From contig NZ_BONI01000025.1 in NCBI RefSeq assembly GCF_016862635.1, positions 1 through 64,000 of the forward strand: 64,000 bases of DNA. Direction: 5' to 3'. Position 1 is the first letter of the stretch. Every line of letters starts with the position of its first letter. This document shows positions 41,060-48,882 of the stretch, one piece after another. Under the pieces are notes generated by a model, which had not been told where the DNA came from, searched no databases, and saw only the letters and a list, made by a program, of their open reading frames with translations. A program made the position numbers and the translations under genes. Origin of the DNA: Catellatospora coxensis (GTDB taxonomy: Bacteria; Actinomycetota; Actinomycetes; Mycobacteriales; Micromonosporaceae).

Positions 41060-44000
41060 GTGCTTCGCCATGCCCAAAAAAGACCGTCCTTATCGGATCA
41101 AACGTCATCAGCATTCCGATCATCGGCCAGACGGCGACAGTCGGCCCTCATGGTGATGTTGCTGCTGACGGGTTCGGTCGTGGCGGGCACGCCACAGGCC
41201 GCCACGGCGGCGGACCGGCCGGCGGCACAGTCGCAGCGAGCGGCAGCACGCAGCGTGCCGCTGAAACCCGAGAAGCCCAGGGCGGACCCCACCGCGGATC
41301 GTGTGCTGAAACGTCCAGATGCCGTCGCTTGGCCAAGTGGCGGCGAGGCAACGGTCGTCGTGTCGACGTCTCGTGGCAGCCGGACGACGGTCGGCGGCCT
41401 TGCGGTCGGGCTGGCGGAGGCGCGGGTCGCGGCGACCGGGACCGCGGCGCAGCGCGCGCAGGAGGTGCCGGCGCGGTCGGCGGCCATGCGGGTGTATGAC
41501 CGTGCGGTGTCGCGCGGGCTCGGCCTCGACGGCCCCGTGTTCTCGATGCGCCGGTCGGACGGTGCGGCTGCTTCCGCCCGGCTCGGCGTCTCGATCGGTT
41601 ATGCGGACTTCGCGCATGCGATCGGCGGCGACTGGGCTGCCCGGCTGCGGCTTGTGCGCCTGCCCGCATGCGCGCTCACGACGCCGCAACGGCCGGAGTG
41701 CCGGACGGTGACGCCGCTGCCTTCGCTGAACGACGCCCGCTCGGCCGCAGTCTCGGTCGATGTGCAGCTGGACGGCGCGGCGGCGGCCGCGCAGGTGTTC
41801 GCGCTGTCCGCCGGCGACTCCTCGTCGCAGGGCGACTACAAGGCGACGAAGCTGGCGCCGTCCTCGTCCTGGAACACGGCGCTGGCGACGGGCGGCTTCA
41901 GCTGGAACTATCCCGTAAAGACGCCGGTCACGCCGAGCGGCCTCGGTCCGCAGGTGGCGTTGTCCTACTCGTCGCAGGCGGTTGACGGCCGGACGGCGGC
42001 GACGAACAACCAGGGTTCCTGGATCGGTGAGGGCTTCACCTACGAGCCGGGATACATCGAGCGCCGGTATAAGTCGTGTGCCGACGACGGCCACGACGAG
42101 GTGAGTGACCAGTGCTGGGCGTTCCACAACGGCACGCTCATGCTGTCCGGCCACTCCGGCACCCTGGTGAAGGTCGATGACGACAACTACCGGCTCTCGC
42201 CCGACGACGGCTCCAAGGTGCAGCGGCTGACCGGCGCCGTCAACGGCGACGGCGACGGGGAGCACTGGCGGGTCACCACGACCGACGGCATGCAGTACTA
42301 CTTCGGCAAGAACCGGCTGCCGGGCTGGTCGGCGAACATGGAGGAGACCGAGTCGGTCTGGACGGTGCCGGTCTACGGCGACGACGCGAACGAGCCTTGC
42401 CACAAGACCTCGGGGTTCGCCGACTCGTACTGCGACCAGGGGTGGCGCTGGAACCTCGACTACGTCGTCGACCCGCGCGGCAATGTGATCTCGTATTTCT
42501 ACGACCGGGAGACGAATCACTACGCCCGTGGCGGCCGGACCGACGTGAACGGCGCCGCGTACCACCGCGGGGGCTACCTGGCGCATGTCGACTACGGGCA
42601 GCGTGACGGGCAGGTCTACAGTACGTTCGCGCCGGCCCGTGTGGTGTTCACGACCGTGGAGCGGTGCATTCCTGGCGGCTCGGTCGACTGCGATCCGCAG
42701 GATCTGACCGACGCCACCGCGGCCTCGTGGCCGGACGTGCCCGAAGACCGCATCTGCCCTGCGTCCACCCACTGCGAGGCGTCGCAGCTCTCGGCTACGT
42801 TCTTCACCCGCCGTCGGCTTATCAAGATCCAGAGCGAGATTCGGGGGGCGACCGACTGGCTTCCCGTCAGCTCATGGGCGCTGGAACACGAGTTCAAGGC
42901 CAACGACGACAACTCCCGTACGCTGTGGCTCAAGCGGATCGTCCATTCGTCGCACGGCGGTGGTGTCACGCAGACGGCCCCCGCGGTGGAGCTGGACGGC
43001 ATCCAGCTGCCCAACCGCATCGATCGCGACGACGACTTCATCGGACCCCTGATCCGCTACCGGCTGTCGACCGTCAAGACCGACACCGGCATGCAGCTGA
43101 GCATCAACTACAAGACCCCGGACTGCTCGAAGAACGATCTGCCCACGCCGGGGAACTCCACCCGGCGGTGCTATCCGGTGATGTGGAACCCGCTCGGCGG
43201 TGGCGACGACGACGAGATCACCGACTGGTTCCACAAGTACGTCGTGGACAACGTGGTGCAGGATGACCTGGTCGGCGGCAATGACGACATGGTCACCTCG
43301 TACGAGTACGTCGGCGACGCGGCGTGGCGCAAGTCGATGCCCGACGGGATCACCAAGGCTGAGGACCTGACCTGGTCGGACTGGCGTGGTTACGCCCAGG
43401 TGATCGTCCGGGCAGGTGACGGCCAGTCGATGCCGGGCCGGACCGACCATTTCTTCCTGCGCGGACTCTCCGGCGGGAAGAAGGCGGACGGCTCCTCCCC
43501 GGTGGTGACGCGGACGGACTCGACCGGCACCGGCTACACCGACCATGACGAGTTCGCGGGCCATGAGTTCGAGACCGTGGTCTACAACGGCGCCGACGTC
43601 GTGTCGAAGACGATCAACCAGCCGTGGCGCAAGGTGACCCACACCCAGACCGAGACATGGGGTACGCGGACCGCGACGATGGTCCGCACCGACGTGGTGC
43701 GCGAGCTGACGGCCATGCCGGACGGCGCCCAGGGCGACCCGGTGTGGCGCGAACACAAGACGGTGACGGAACTGGACCCGACGTGGGGCCGCGTGGTGTC
43801 CGTCGACGACCTCGGGGACGTGGCCGAGCCTGACGACGACAAGTGCGTGCGCACCTGGTACGTCGACAACCCGGACCTGAACATGCGTACCTTCGTCTCC
43901 CACACCCAGACCGTGTCGGCGAAGTGTGCCGACCCCTTCGACCTCGACACCGATCTGCTGGCCGACGAGCGCACCAGCTACGACCTGCAGGCGTGGAACG

Positions 44001-47000
44001 CCGGGCCGCAGTACGGCACGGCGACGCGCAGCGAGAGCCTGGACCGCTACGACGGCGCGCAGATCCGATACCTGCGGGTGTCGGAGACGACTTCGGTCGA
44101 CGCGTACGGTCGCGCCCTGGCGGTGCGCAACGCGCTGGACTACGAGACCCTCACCGAGTACACCGAGACCCGCGGCCTCACGACCCAGGTGAAGGTCACC
44201 GACCCGAAGACCTTCACGACGACCACCACCTACGATGCCGCCTTCGCGGTGCCGACGGTGGCGATCGACAACAACAACCGGCGCACCGAGATGGCGTACG
44301 ACTCGTTCGGCCGGCTGACCGACGTCTGGATGCCCGACCGTAACCGGAGCCAGGGGGCCACGCCCAGCCGCAAGTACACGTACCTGGTGCGCAACGACCG
44401 CCCTTCCGTGGTCGGCACCGGTGAGCTGAACAGCGACGGCACCTACTCGATGAGCTACGAGCTGATGGACGGCATGCTCCGACCCCGGCAGAGCCAGCGG
44501 CCGGGACCGGGCGGCTGGCTGCTCACCGACACGTTCCACAACGGCCTCGGCCAGGCGTACAAGACCAATGCGGCGTACCTGGCCGTCGGCACCGCCGGCG
44601 ATCTGCCGCTGGTGACGCCGGAGGGCGCGGTCAACGGGCAGACCACCATCACCTACGACGGCGCGGGCCGTCCGGTCGCCGAGACGTTCTCCGTGGCAGG
44701 TGACGCCCGGTGGACCACCACGATGACCTACCAGGGCGACCGCACGAACGTGGACCCGCCGTCGGGCGGGGTGCCCACCACGACCGTCACGAACGCGCTC
44801 GGCCAGATGACCGAGCTGCATCAGTACCACGGGTCCGGTCCGAGCGGGCCGGCCGACGTGACCCGTTACACGTACAACCACGGCGGGTCGCTGGAGACGG
44901 TGACCGATCCGCTGGGCAACGTCTGGCGCTACCACTACAACCAGCGCGGGCTGAAGACCTGGGTCGAGGACCCGGACTCCGGTGACAGCAGGTACGAATA
45001 CGATGCGCTCGGCCAGCTCAGTTACTCGATCGACGAGCGCGGCAACAAGCTGTCGATGCGATACGACAAGATCGGCCGTAAGATCGAGACCTGGCAGGGC
45101 GACCTCGACAGCGGCACCAAGATCGCGGCGTGGGTCTACGACACCGTGGCCAAGGGGCAGCTCTACTACAGCCAGCGCATCGTGGACGGCCAGAACTACT
45201 ACATGATCCATCTGACCCGCGACGCGCTCAACCGGCCCACCAAGACCCGCTACTCCTTCCCCTCCGGCGGCGTCGGCTCGCAGCTCGGCAAGAGCTACGA
45301 CTTCACCACGGCGTACAACATCGACGGCACGGTGCAGTCCAACGGCACGCCCGAGGCGGGCGGCCTGCCGGCGGAGGCGGTGACCACCACCTACGACAGC
45401 CTTCGTCGGCCGAGCCGGCTCGACGGAGCGAGCAGCTACGTCACCGCCAGCGTCTACGGCAACGTCGGCAACCTGCTGCAGGCCGAGCTGTTCACCGGCG
45501 GCACGGGCAAGAAGGCCTGGCTCGGCTGGGAGTACGAGCGAGGCACGAACCGGATGGTGAAGTCGACGGTCAAGCGCCAGGGCGTCTCCGTCGACGACAT
45601 GAACGTCCAGTACTCGTACGACGACACGGGCAACATCCTGTCCATCGCCGACACGCCCGTCGGCGGCACCCGGGACATCCAGTGCTTCGCCTACGACCAC
45701 CTGCGCCGCTTGACCGAGGCGTGGGCCACCGACAGCGCGACCAAGACGTGTGCGGACGGTGTCACCGAGACGGGAGTCGGCGGTCCGGCGCCGTACCACC
45801 ACAGCTGGACCTTCGACGAGGTGGGCAACCGCAAGACCGAGACGATCCACTCGATCACCGGCGGTGCGCCGACCGAGCGCACGTACCAGTACCCCGCACC
45901 TGGCGAGGGCTACAACCAGCCGCACACCGTCAACGCGATCGAGGAGACCGGCCCTGCCGGGTCGAAGACCTTCCGCTACCGGTACGACGCCACCGGCAAC
46001 ACCGTGTGCCGGCCCAACTCCACCACCGACAGCGTCTGCGCCGTCGGTGGCGAGTCGGGGCACCAGACACTGACCTGGGACGCCGAGGGCCACCTGGCCA
46101 CCAGCACCCCGGCCGGCGGCCAGACCACGACGTACATCTACGACGCCGACGGCAACCGGATCGCCCGCAAGGAGGCCGGTGGCACCACCACGCTCTACCT
46201 GCCGGGCATGGAGCTCGCGCAGGCCGGTGCCGGGGCGGTCACCGGTACGCGTTTCTACGCCTTCGGTGGCAAGACGGTGGCGGTGCGTAACGGCACGGGT
46301 GCCGTCAACTTCCAGGCCGCCGACGGCAACGGAACCGCATCCTGTGTGATCAACGCGGTCACGGGGTCGATCAGCTGGCGGCGCACCACGCCGTACGGCG
46401 CCGACCGTGGCAGCACGCCGCCGGCCTCGTGGCCCGACCAGAAGGGCTTCGTAGGCGGCACGAAGGACGGCACCGGACTGACTCACCTGGGCGCCCGCGA
46501 ATACGACCCGGCCATCGGCCGGTTCACCAGCGTCGACCCGATCATGGATCTCAAGGATCCGCAGCAGTGGAGCGCCTACGGCTACGGCAACGGCAACCCC
46601 CTGGTGATGCCCGACCCCTCGGGCACGAAACCGTGTCTCGACGAGGGTGACTGCGGCACCGCCGCCGGCTACCAGCCGACCAGACAACCGCGAAAATTCA
46701 GTATGGGCCCCAACTGGAACAACACGAAGGAGTGCGCCACTGGTTCGTGGGTGGCGGCGGGTCAGCATTCCTGCAAGCCGGCGGGCCACAACAAGGAGGG
46801 CGTCCAGGAGTGGCTGCGGGAGATCGTTCGGGCCGCGTGGGAGGCCGAGATCGATCCGCGGCTGCTGCTCACCGTGCTGATCATCGAGAGCGCCGACGAC
46901 CGCTCCAACGATGAGACCATGGCCTGGTGGGACCGGTTCATCCCGGCGGCCATCGGCAGTGTCTCGGTCGGTATGGCCAACATGCAGATGGGCACGTTCG

Positions 47001-47413
47001 AGGAGACCGTCAACAACCATCCGACAGAGTTCGGGCAGAACCCGAAGACGGGCAAGCCGCTCAACAACTCCGTCAGCGGCGGCATGGGGCCGTACGGAAT
47101 GTGGAAGACTTCCATCAACGACGAGAAGCTGTCCATCCGCGCCGCCGCGTACCGGCTGAAGGACCTGCTGGCAAAGGTGCCGGCGAAGCCGACGGGCACC
47201 GGGGCTGCGTTCACCCGGGAGGAGATCGCGGCGGTCGGCTACAACGTCGGCATGGAATTCGTCGACCCGATCGGCAGCGGCACCTACGCGGAGAAGTACG
47301 GTGCACAGGGAAAGTCGATGGGTGACAGCGCCCAGGCCTATATGAACGGCGTCAAGACCTGGTGGCCCACGGCCGACCAGTGGCTCTGCGGGGACGGAGT
47401 GATCAATTGTTGA
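41060..47413 (+). CDS. RHS polymorphic toxin 2: lysozyme/transglycosylase-like tail
   Basis: A 2117-residue RHS protein. The start GTG 41060 has GGGGGA seven bases upstream and leads into a signal sequence (LMVMLLLTGSVVAGTPQAATAA). Shell and YD-repeat regions follow RHS-1 closely, up to the core HLGAREYDPAIGRFTSVDP at about residue 1809. There is no Hint domain. The C-terminal ~250 residues resemble a lysozyme-fold lytic enzyme: EWLREIVRAAWEAEIDPRLLLTVLIIESADD, with Glu1943 in the place of the catalytic acid, then SVGMANMQMGTFEE (G-x-x-N/Q-M-x typical of transglycosylases) and EIAAVGYNVGMEF. Peptidoglycan cleavage is therefore the likely toxic activity. A membrane-anchored candidate immunity protein follows with overlapping codons. 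Confidence 0.88.
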   Translation: MLRHAQKRPSLSDQTSSAFRSSARRRQSALMVMLLLTGSVVAGTPQAATAADRPAAQSQRAAARSVPLKPEKPRADPTADRVLKRPDAVAWPSGGEATVVVSTSRGSRTTVGGLAVGLAEARVAATGTAAQRAQEVPARSAAMRVYDRAVSRGLGLDGPVFSMRRSDGAAASARLGVSIGYADFAHAIGGDWAARLRLVRLPACALTTPQRPECRTVTPLPSLNDARSAAVSVDVQLDGAAAAAQVFALSAGDSSSQGDYKATKLAPSSSWNTALATGGFSWNYPVKTPVTPSGLGPQVALSYSSQAVDGRTAATNNQGSWIGEGFTYEPGYIERRYKSCADDGHDEVSDQCWAFHNGTLMLSGHSGTLVKVDDDNYRLSPDDGSKVQRLTGAVNGDGDGEHWRVTTTDGMQYYFGKNRLPGWSANMEETESVWTVPVYGDDANEPCHKTSGFADSYCDQGWRWNLDYVVDPRGNVISYFYDRETNHYARGGRTDVNGAAYHRGGYLAHVDYGQRDGQVYSTFAPARVVFTTVERCIPGGSVDCDPQDLTDATAASWPDVPEDRICPASTHCEASQLSATFFTRRRLIKIQSEIRGATDWLPVSSWALEHEFKANDDNSRTLWLKRIVHSSHGGGVTQTAPAVELDGIQLPNRIDRDDDFIGPLIRYRLSTVKTDTGMQLSINYKTPDCSKNDLPTPGNSTRRCYPVMWNPLGGGDDDEITDWFHKYVVDNVVQDDLVGGNDDMVTSYEYVGDAAWRKSMPDGITKAEDLTWSDWRGYAQVIVRAGDGQSMPGRTDHFFLRGLSGGKKADGSSPVVTRTDSTGTGYTDHDEFAGHEFETVVYNGADVVSKTINQPWRKVTHTQTETWGTRTATMVRTDVVRELTAMPDGAQGDPVWREHKTVTELDPTWGRVVSVDDLGDVAEPDDDKCVRTWYVDNPDLNMRTFVSHTQTVSAKCADPFDLDTDLLADERTSYDLQAWNAGPQYGTATRSESLDRYDGAQIRYLRVSETTSVDAYGRALAVRNALDYETLTEYTETRGLTTQVKVTDPKTFTTTTTYDAAFAVPTVAIDNNNRRTEMAYDSFGRLTDVWMPDRNRSQGATPSRKYTYLVRNDRPSVVGTGELNSDGTYSMSYELMDGMLRPRQSQRPGPGGWLLTDTFHNGLGQAYKTNAAYLAVGTAGDLPLVTPEGAVNGQTTITYDGAGRPVAETFSVAGDARWTTTMTYQGDRTNVDPPSGGVPTTTVTNALGQMTELHQYHGSGPSGPADVTRYTYNHGGSLETVTDPLGNVWRYHYNQRGLKTWVEDPDSGDSRYEYDALGQLSYSIDERGNKLSMRYDKIGRKIETWQGDLDSGTKIAAWVYDTVAKGQLYYSQRIVDGQNYYMIHLTRDALNRPTKTRYSFPSGGVGSQLGKSYDFTTAYNIDGTVQSNGTPEAGGLPAEAVTTTYDSLRRPSRLDGASSYVTASVYGNVGNLLQAELFTGGTGKKAWLGWEYERGTNRMVKSTVKRQGVSVDDMNVQYSYDDTGNILSIADTPVGGTRDIQCFAYDHLRRLTEAWATDSATKTCADGVTETGVGGPAPYHHSWTFDEVGNRKTETIHSITGGAPTERTYQYPAPGEGYNQPHTVNAIEETGPAGSKTFRYRYDATGNTVCRPNSTTDSVCAVGGESGHQTLTWDAEGHLATSTPAGGQTTTYIYDADGNRIARKEAGGTTTLYLPGMELAQAGAGAVTGTRFYAFGGKTVAVRNGTGAVNFQAADGNGTASCVINAVTGSISWRRTTPYGADRGSTPPASWPDQKGFVGGTKDGTGLTHLGAREYDPAIGRFTSVDPIMDLKDPQQWSAYGYGNGNPLVMPDPSGTKPCLDEGDCGTAAGYQPTRQPRKFSMGPNWNNTKECATGSWVAAGQHSCKPAGHNKEGVQEWLREIVRAAWEAEIDPRLLLTVLIIESADDRSNDETMAWWDRFIPAAIGSVSVGMANMQMGTFEETVNNHPTEFGQNPKTGKPLNNSVSGGMGPYGMWKTSINDEKLSIRAAAYRLKDLLAKVPAKPTGTGAAFTREEIAAVGYNVGMEFVDPIGSGTYAEKYGAQGKSMGDSAQAYMNGVKTWWPTADQWLCGDGVINC
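42227..42385 (+). repeat. 159-bp near-identical segment shared by the two RHS genes (copy 2)
   Basis: Partner of 34426-34584. The three differences fall at 42252, in the ATG of the GMQYYFG codons (ACG in the other copy), and in a TAC/TTC codon near the end. Confidence 0.85.
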
Positions 47414-47886
47414 GTCGGACGCGCAAGCCACCGTGGCTGATCGCCGCCGTTTCGGTCGCGGCCGCGCTGATGCTGTGGGTCGGCTACACGGTGCTGTGGC
47501 CGTTCGTGCAGTACTCGTCGAGTGCCCAGCGGACGGCGGCCTCCTACCTTGACGAGATCGAGGTGGACGGCTACACCATGACGAAGGAGCTGACGGACAG
47601 TGACTTCGCGGTGGCCCGGTACTACGTCGGACCGGCGGGTGATCCGTTCACGCTTGTGCGTGCTCCGGGCATCACCCTGACGCCGAGGCCGCCCGATCAG
47701 CAGACGAAGACCGACTTCGACCAGATCCTGGCGGACTCCGCGCTGCCCGCTGACTGGCCGCACTGCGGGCTGACGCTGCTGCAGCAACTGAATCCCCTCC
47801 AGGCGGACCTGTCGGAGCGGGACCTCGCCCGCTTCCGCAGCGGCGAGCTGGAGATCATCCTGATCTCGGTGGGCTGCGAGGGCTGA
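47410..47886 (+). CDS. Membrane-anchored candidate immunity protein for RHS toxin 2
   Basis: A 158-residue protein with one N-terminal membrane helix at about residues 9-30 (WLIAAVSVAAALMLWVGYTVLW) after a basic start (SRTRKPP), so the rest lies outside the membrane. The start is a TTG whose last two bases overlap the RHS-2 stop (TTGA), implying coupled translation; a TTG three bases earlier is also in frame. The external domain has two Cys (HCGLTLL, VGCEG) that could form a disulfide. No known family is seen. An externally placed immunity protein is what a wall-cutting toxin would need, which supports both assignments; function is inferred from position and topology. Confidence 0.7.
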   Translation: MSRTRKPPWLIAAVSVAAALMLWVGYTVLWPFVQYSSSAQRTAASYLDEIEVDGYTMTKELTDSDFAVARYYVGPAGDPFTLVRAPGITLTPRPPDQQTKTDFDQILADSALPADWPHCGLTLLQQLNPLQADLSERDLARFRSGELEIILISVGCEG

Positions 47887-47983
47887 GCCGGCTGCCGGGA
47901 TCCTCGCGCCGCGCCGTCACGAGAATCCGTCGGTAAGGTTCGGCGGCGGCAGTGACCAGCGGTCCTGGTGTGCGGCGGACGAG

Positions 47984-48026
47984 CACAGAGGCCGCCATGT
48001 GAGTTCCTCACATGGCGGCCTCTGTG
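47984..48026 (+). terminator. Perfect 20-bp stem-loop after the second toxin module
   Basis: CACAGAGGCCGCCATGTGAG (47984-48003) pairs with 48007-48026 around loop TTC. It ends the transcript of the RHS-2/immunity pair about 100 bases after the stop codon. The 298 bases between 47886 and 48185 hold nothing else that I can recognise. Confidence 0.78.
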
Positions 48027-48184
48027 CCATCGCTGTCAGTCCGGCAATCAGCGAAAAGCCGGCGAACCCGCTGAGTCTGACTCGCTGCGAGCGCTTCCAG
48101 CCGGCGGCAAAGCGCGCGGATCCGGTGTCGTCGACAGTGGGCGATACCGGAGAAGACACCAGGACCGCATTCACGCGAAGGAGG

Positions 48185-48649
48185 TCACTGGTCCGTCCCT
48201 CCCGTGACGCCGTCGTGCTTGTGCTCCCCGGTCAGGACCCGGTCGAGCCACTGGACCGTGCGCCCAGCCTCGATGCCGTCCGACTCGCTGACCCAACCGT
48301 TCCGCCATTCACTGCCCGGTGCTCCCACTACGGCCAGTGCCCGACGGGCAAGCGCAACGAGCGGGACAGGGGCAGACTGCGACAGCGGCCAGCCCTGCGG
48401 TTCGAACTCGTTCTCTTCATCAGGCAACAGGTCGCTGCCCAAGGGCAGGCTGGCGGCGACCACACCGACCGCGGCCAGGACGATGGCCCCGAACAGACCT
48501 TGGTCCCGCATCGACGCCGGTTCCTCGGCCGCGATTCCAAGCGTGCGCGTCAGCTCGGCGAGCCTCTGCTGTTCCGGCAGCTCGGCCAGCTCATCGAGGT
48601 AATCCTGTGCGTAGTCGCTGGCGAAGACGCCCGTTCCCCAAGTCCCCAC
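48185..48649 (-). CDS. DUF4259 domain protein
   Basis: A 154-residue protein whose N-terminus is the DUF4259 signature: VGTWGTGVFASDYAQDYLDELAE. A helical segment (AIVLAAVGVVAASLPLG) and a C-terminal VALARRALAVVGAPGSEWRNGWVSE stretch follow, as in other members. The GTG at 48649 gives the typical MGTWGTGxF start. Function unknown; members occur near toxin-immunity loci and as single genes, so it could be a stray immunity-like protein of this island. The start faces the tRNA-like gene at 48731. Confidence 0.85.
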   Translation of the reverse strand: MGTWGTGVFASDYAQDYLDELAELPEQQRLAELTRTLGIAAEEPASMRDQGLFGAIVLAAVGVVAASLPLGSDLLPDEENEFEPQGWPLSQSAPVPLVALARRALAVVGAPGSEWRNGWVSESDGIEAGRTVQWLDRVLTGEHKHDGVTGGTDQ

Positions 48650-48730
48650 ACAGCCCCTTCCGGCCCTGACCCGATGGTTGATCGAGCACCGTAACGCCAC
48701 GAGCAGCGACATGGTAGGTTGACTGCCCTC

Positions 48731-48802
48731 GGTGGCTGTAGCTCAGGTGGTAGAGCGCGCACTGCTCGTGCGAGGCCGCGGGTTCGATCCCCGCCGGTCA
48801 CC
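48731..48802 (+). tRNA. tRNA-like gene of tRNA-His type with abnormal anticodon arm (probable relic)
   Basis: The acceptor GTGGCTG/CGGTCAC has an extra 5' G (48731) facing C (48802), the hallmark of tRNA-His. The D arm (GCTC/GAGC) and T arm (GCGGG-TTCGATC-CCCGC) are intact. The anticodon arm is not normal: CGCAC and GTGCG pair around a 5-base loop (TGCTC); a 7-base loop is possible only with a mismatch and would give GCT. Neither is GTG, so it is unlikely to charge histidine. It may be a pseudogene or tRNA-like relic at the island edge. Confidence 0.5.
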
Positions 48803-48882
48803 ATTGCAGAACCCTGACACCGAGCGTGTCAGGACCACTGCTCGTCGGCCAGGCCCGCCACACCCCAGCTCGGTACGGTGAG

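Noticed and set aside
26298-47886. The many YD and FG-GAP repeats were considered as DNA repeats or a CRISPR-like array.
   Set aside because: The repetition is at protein level with diverged codons and no regular spacers; no CRISPR array is present in the window.
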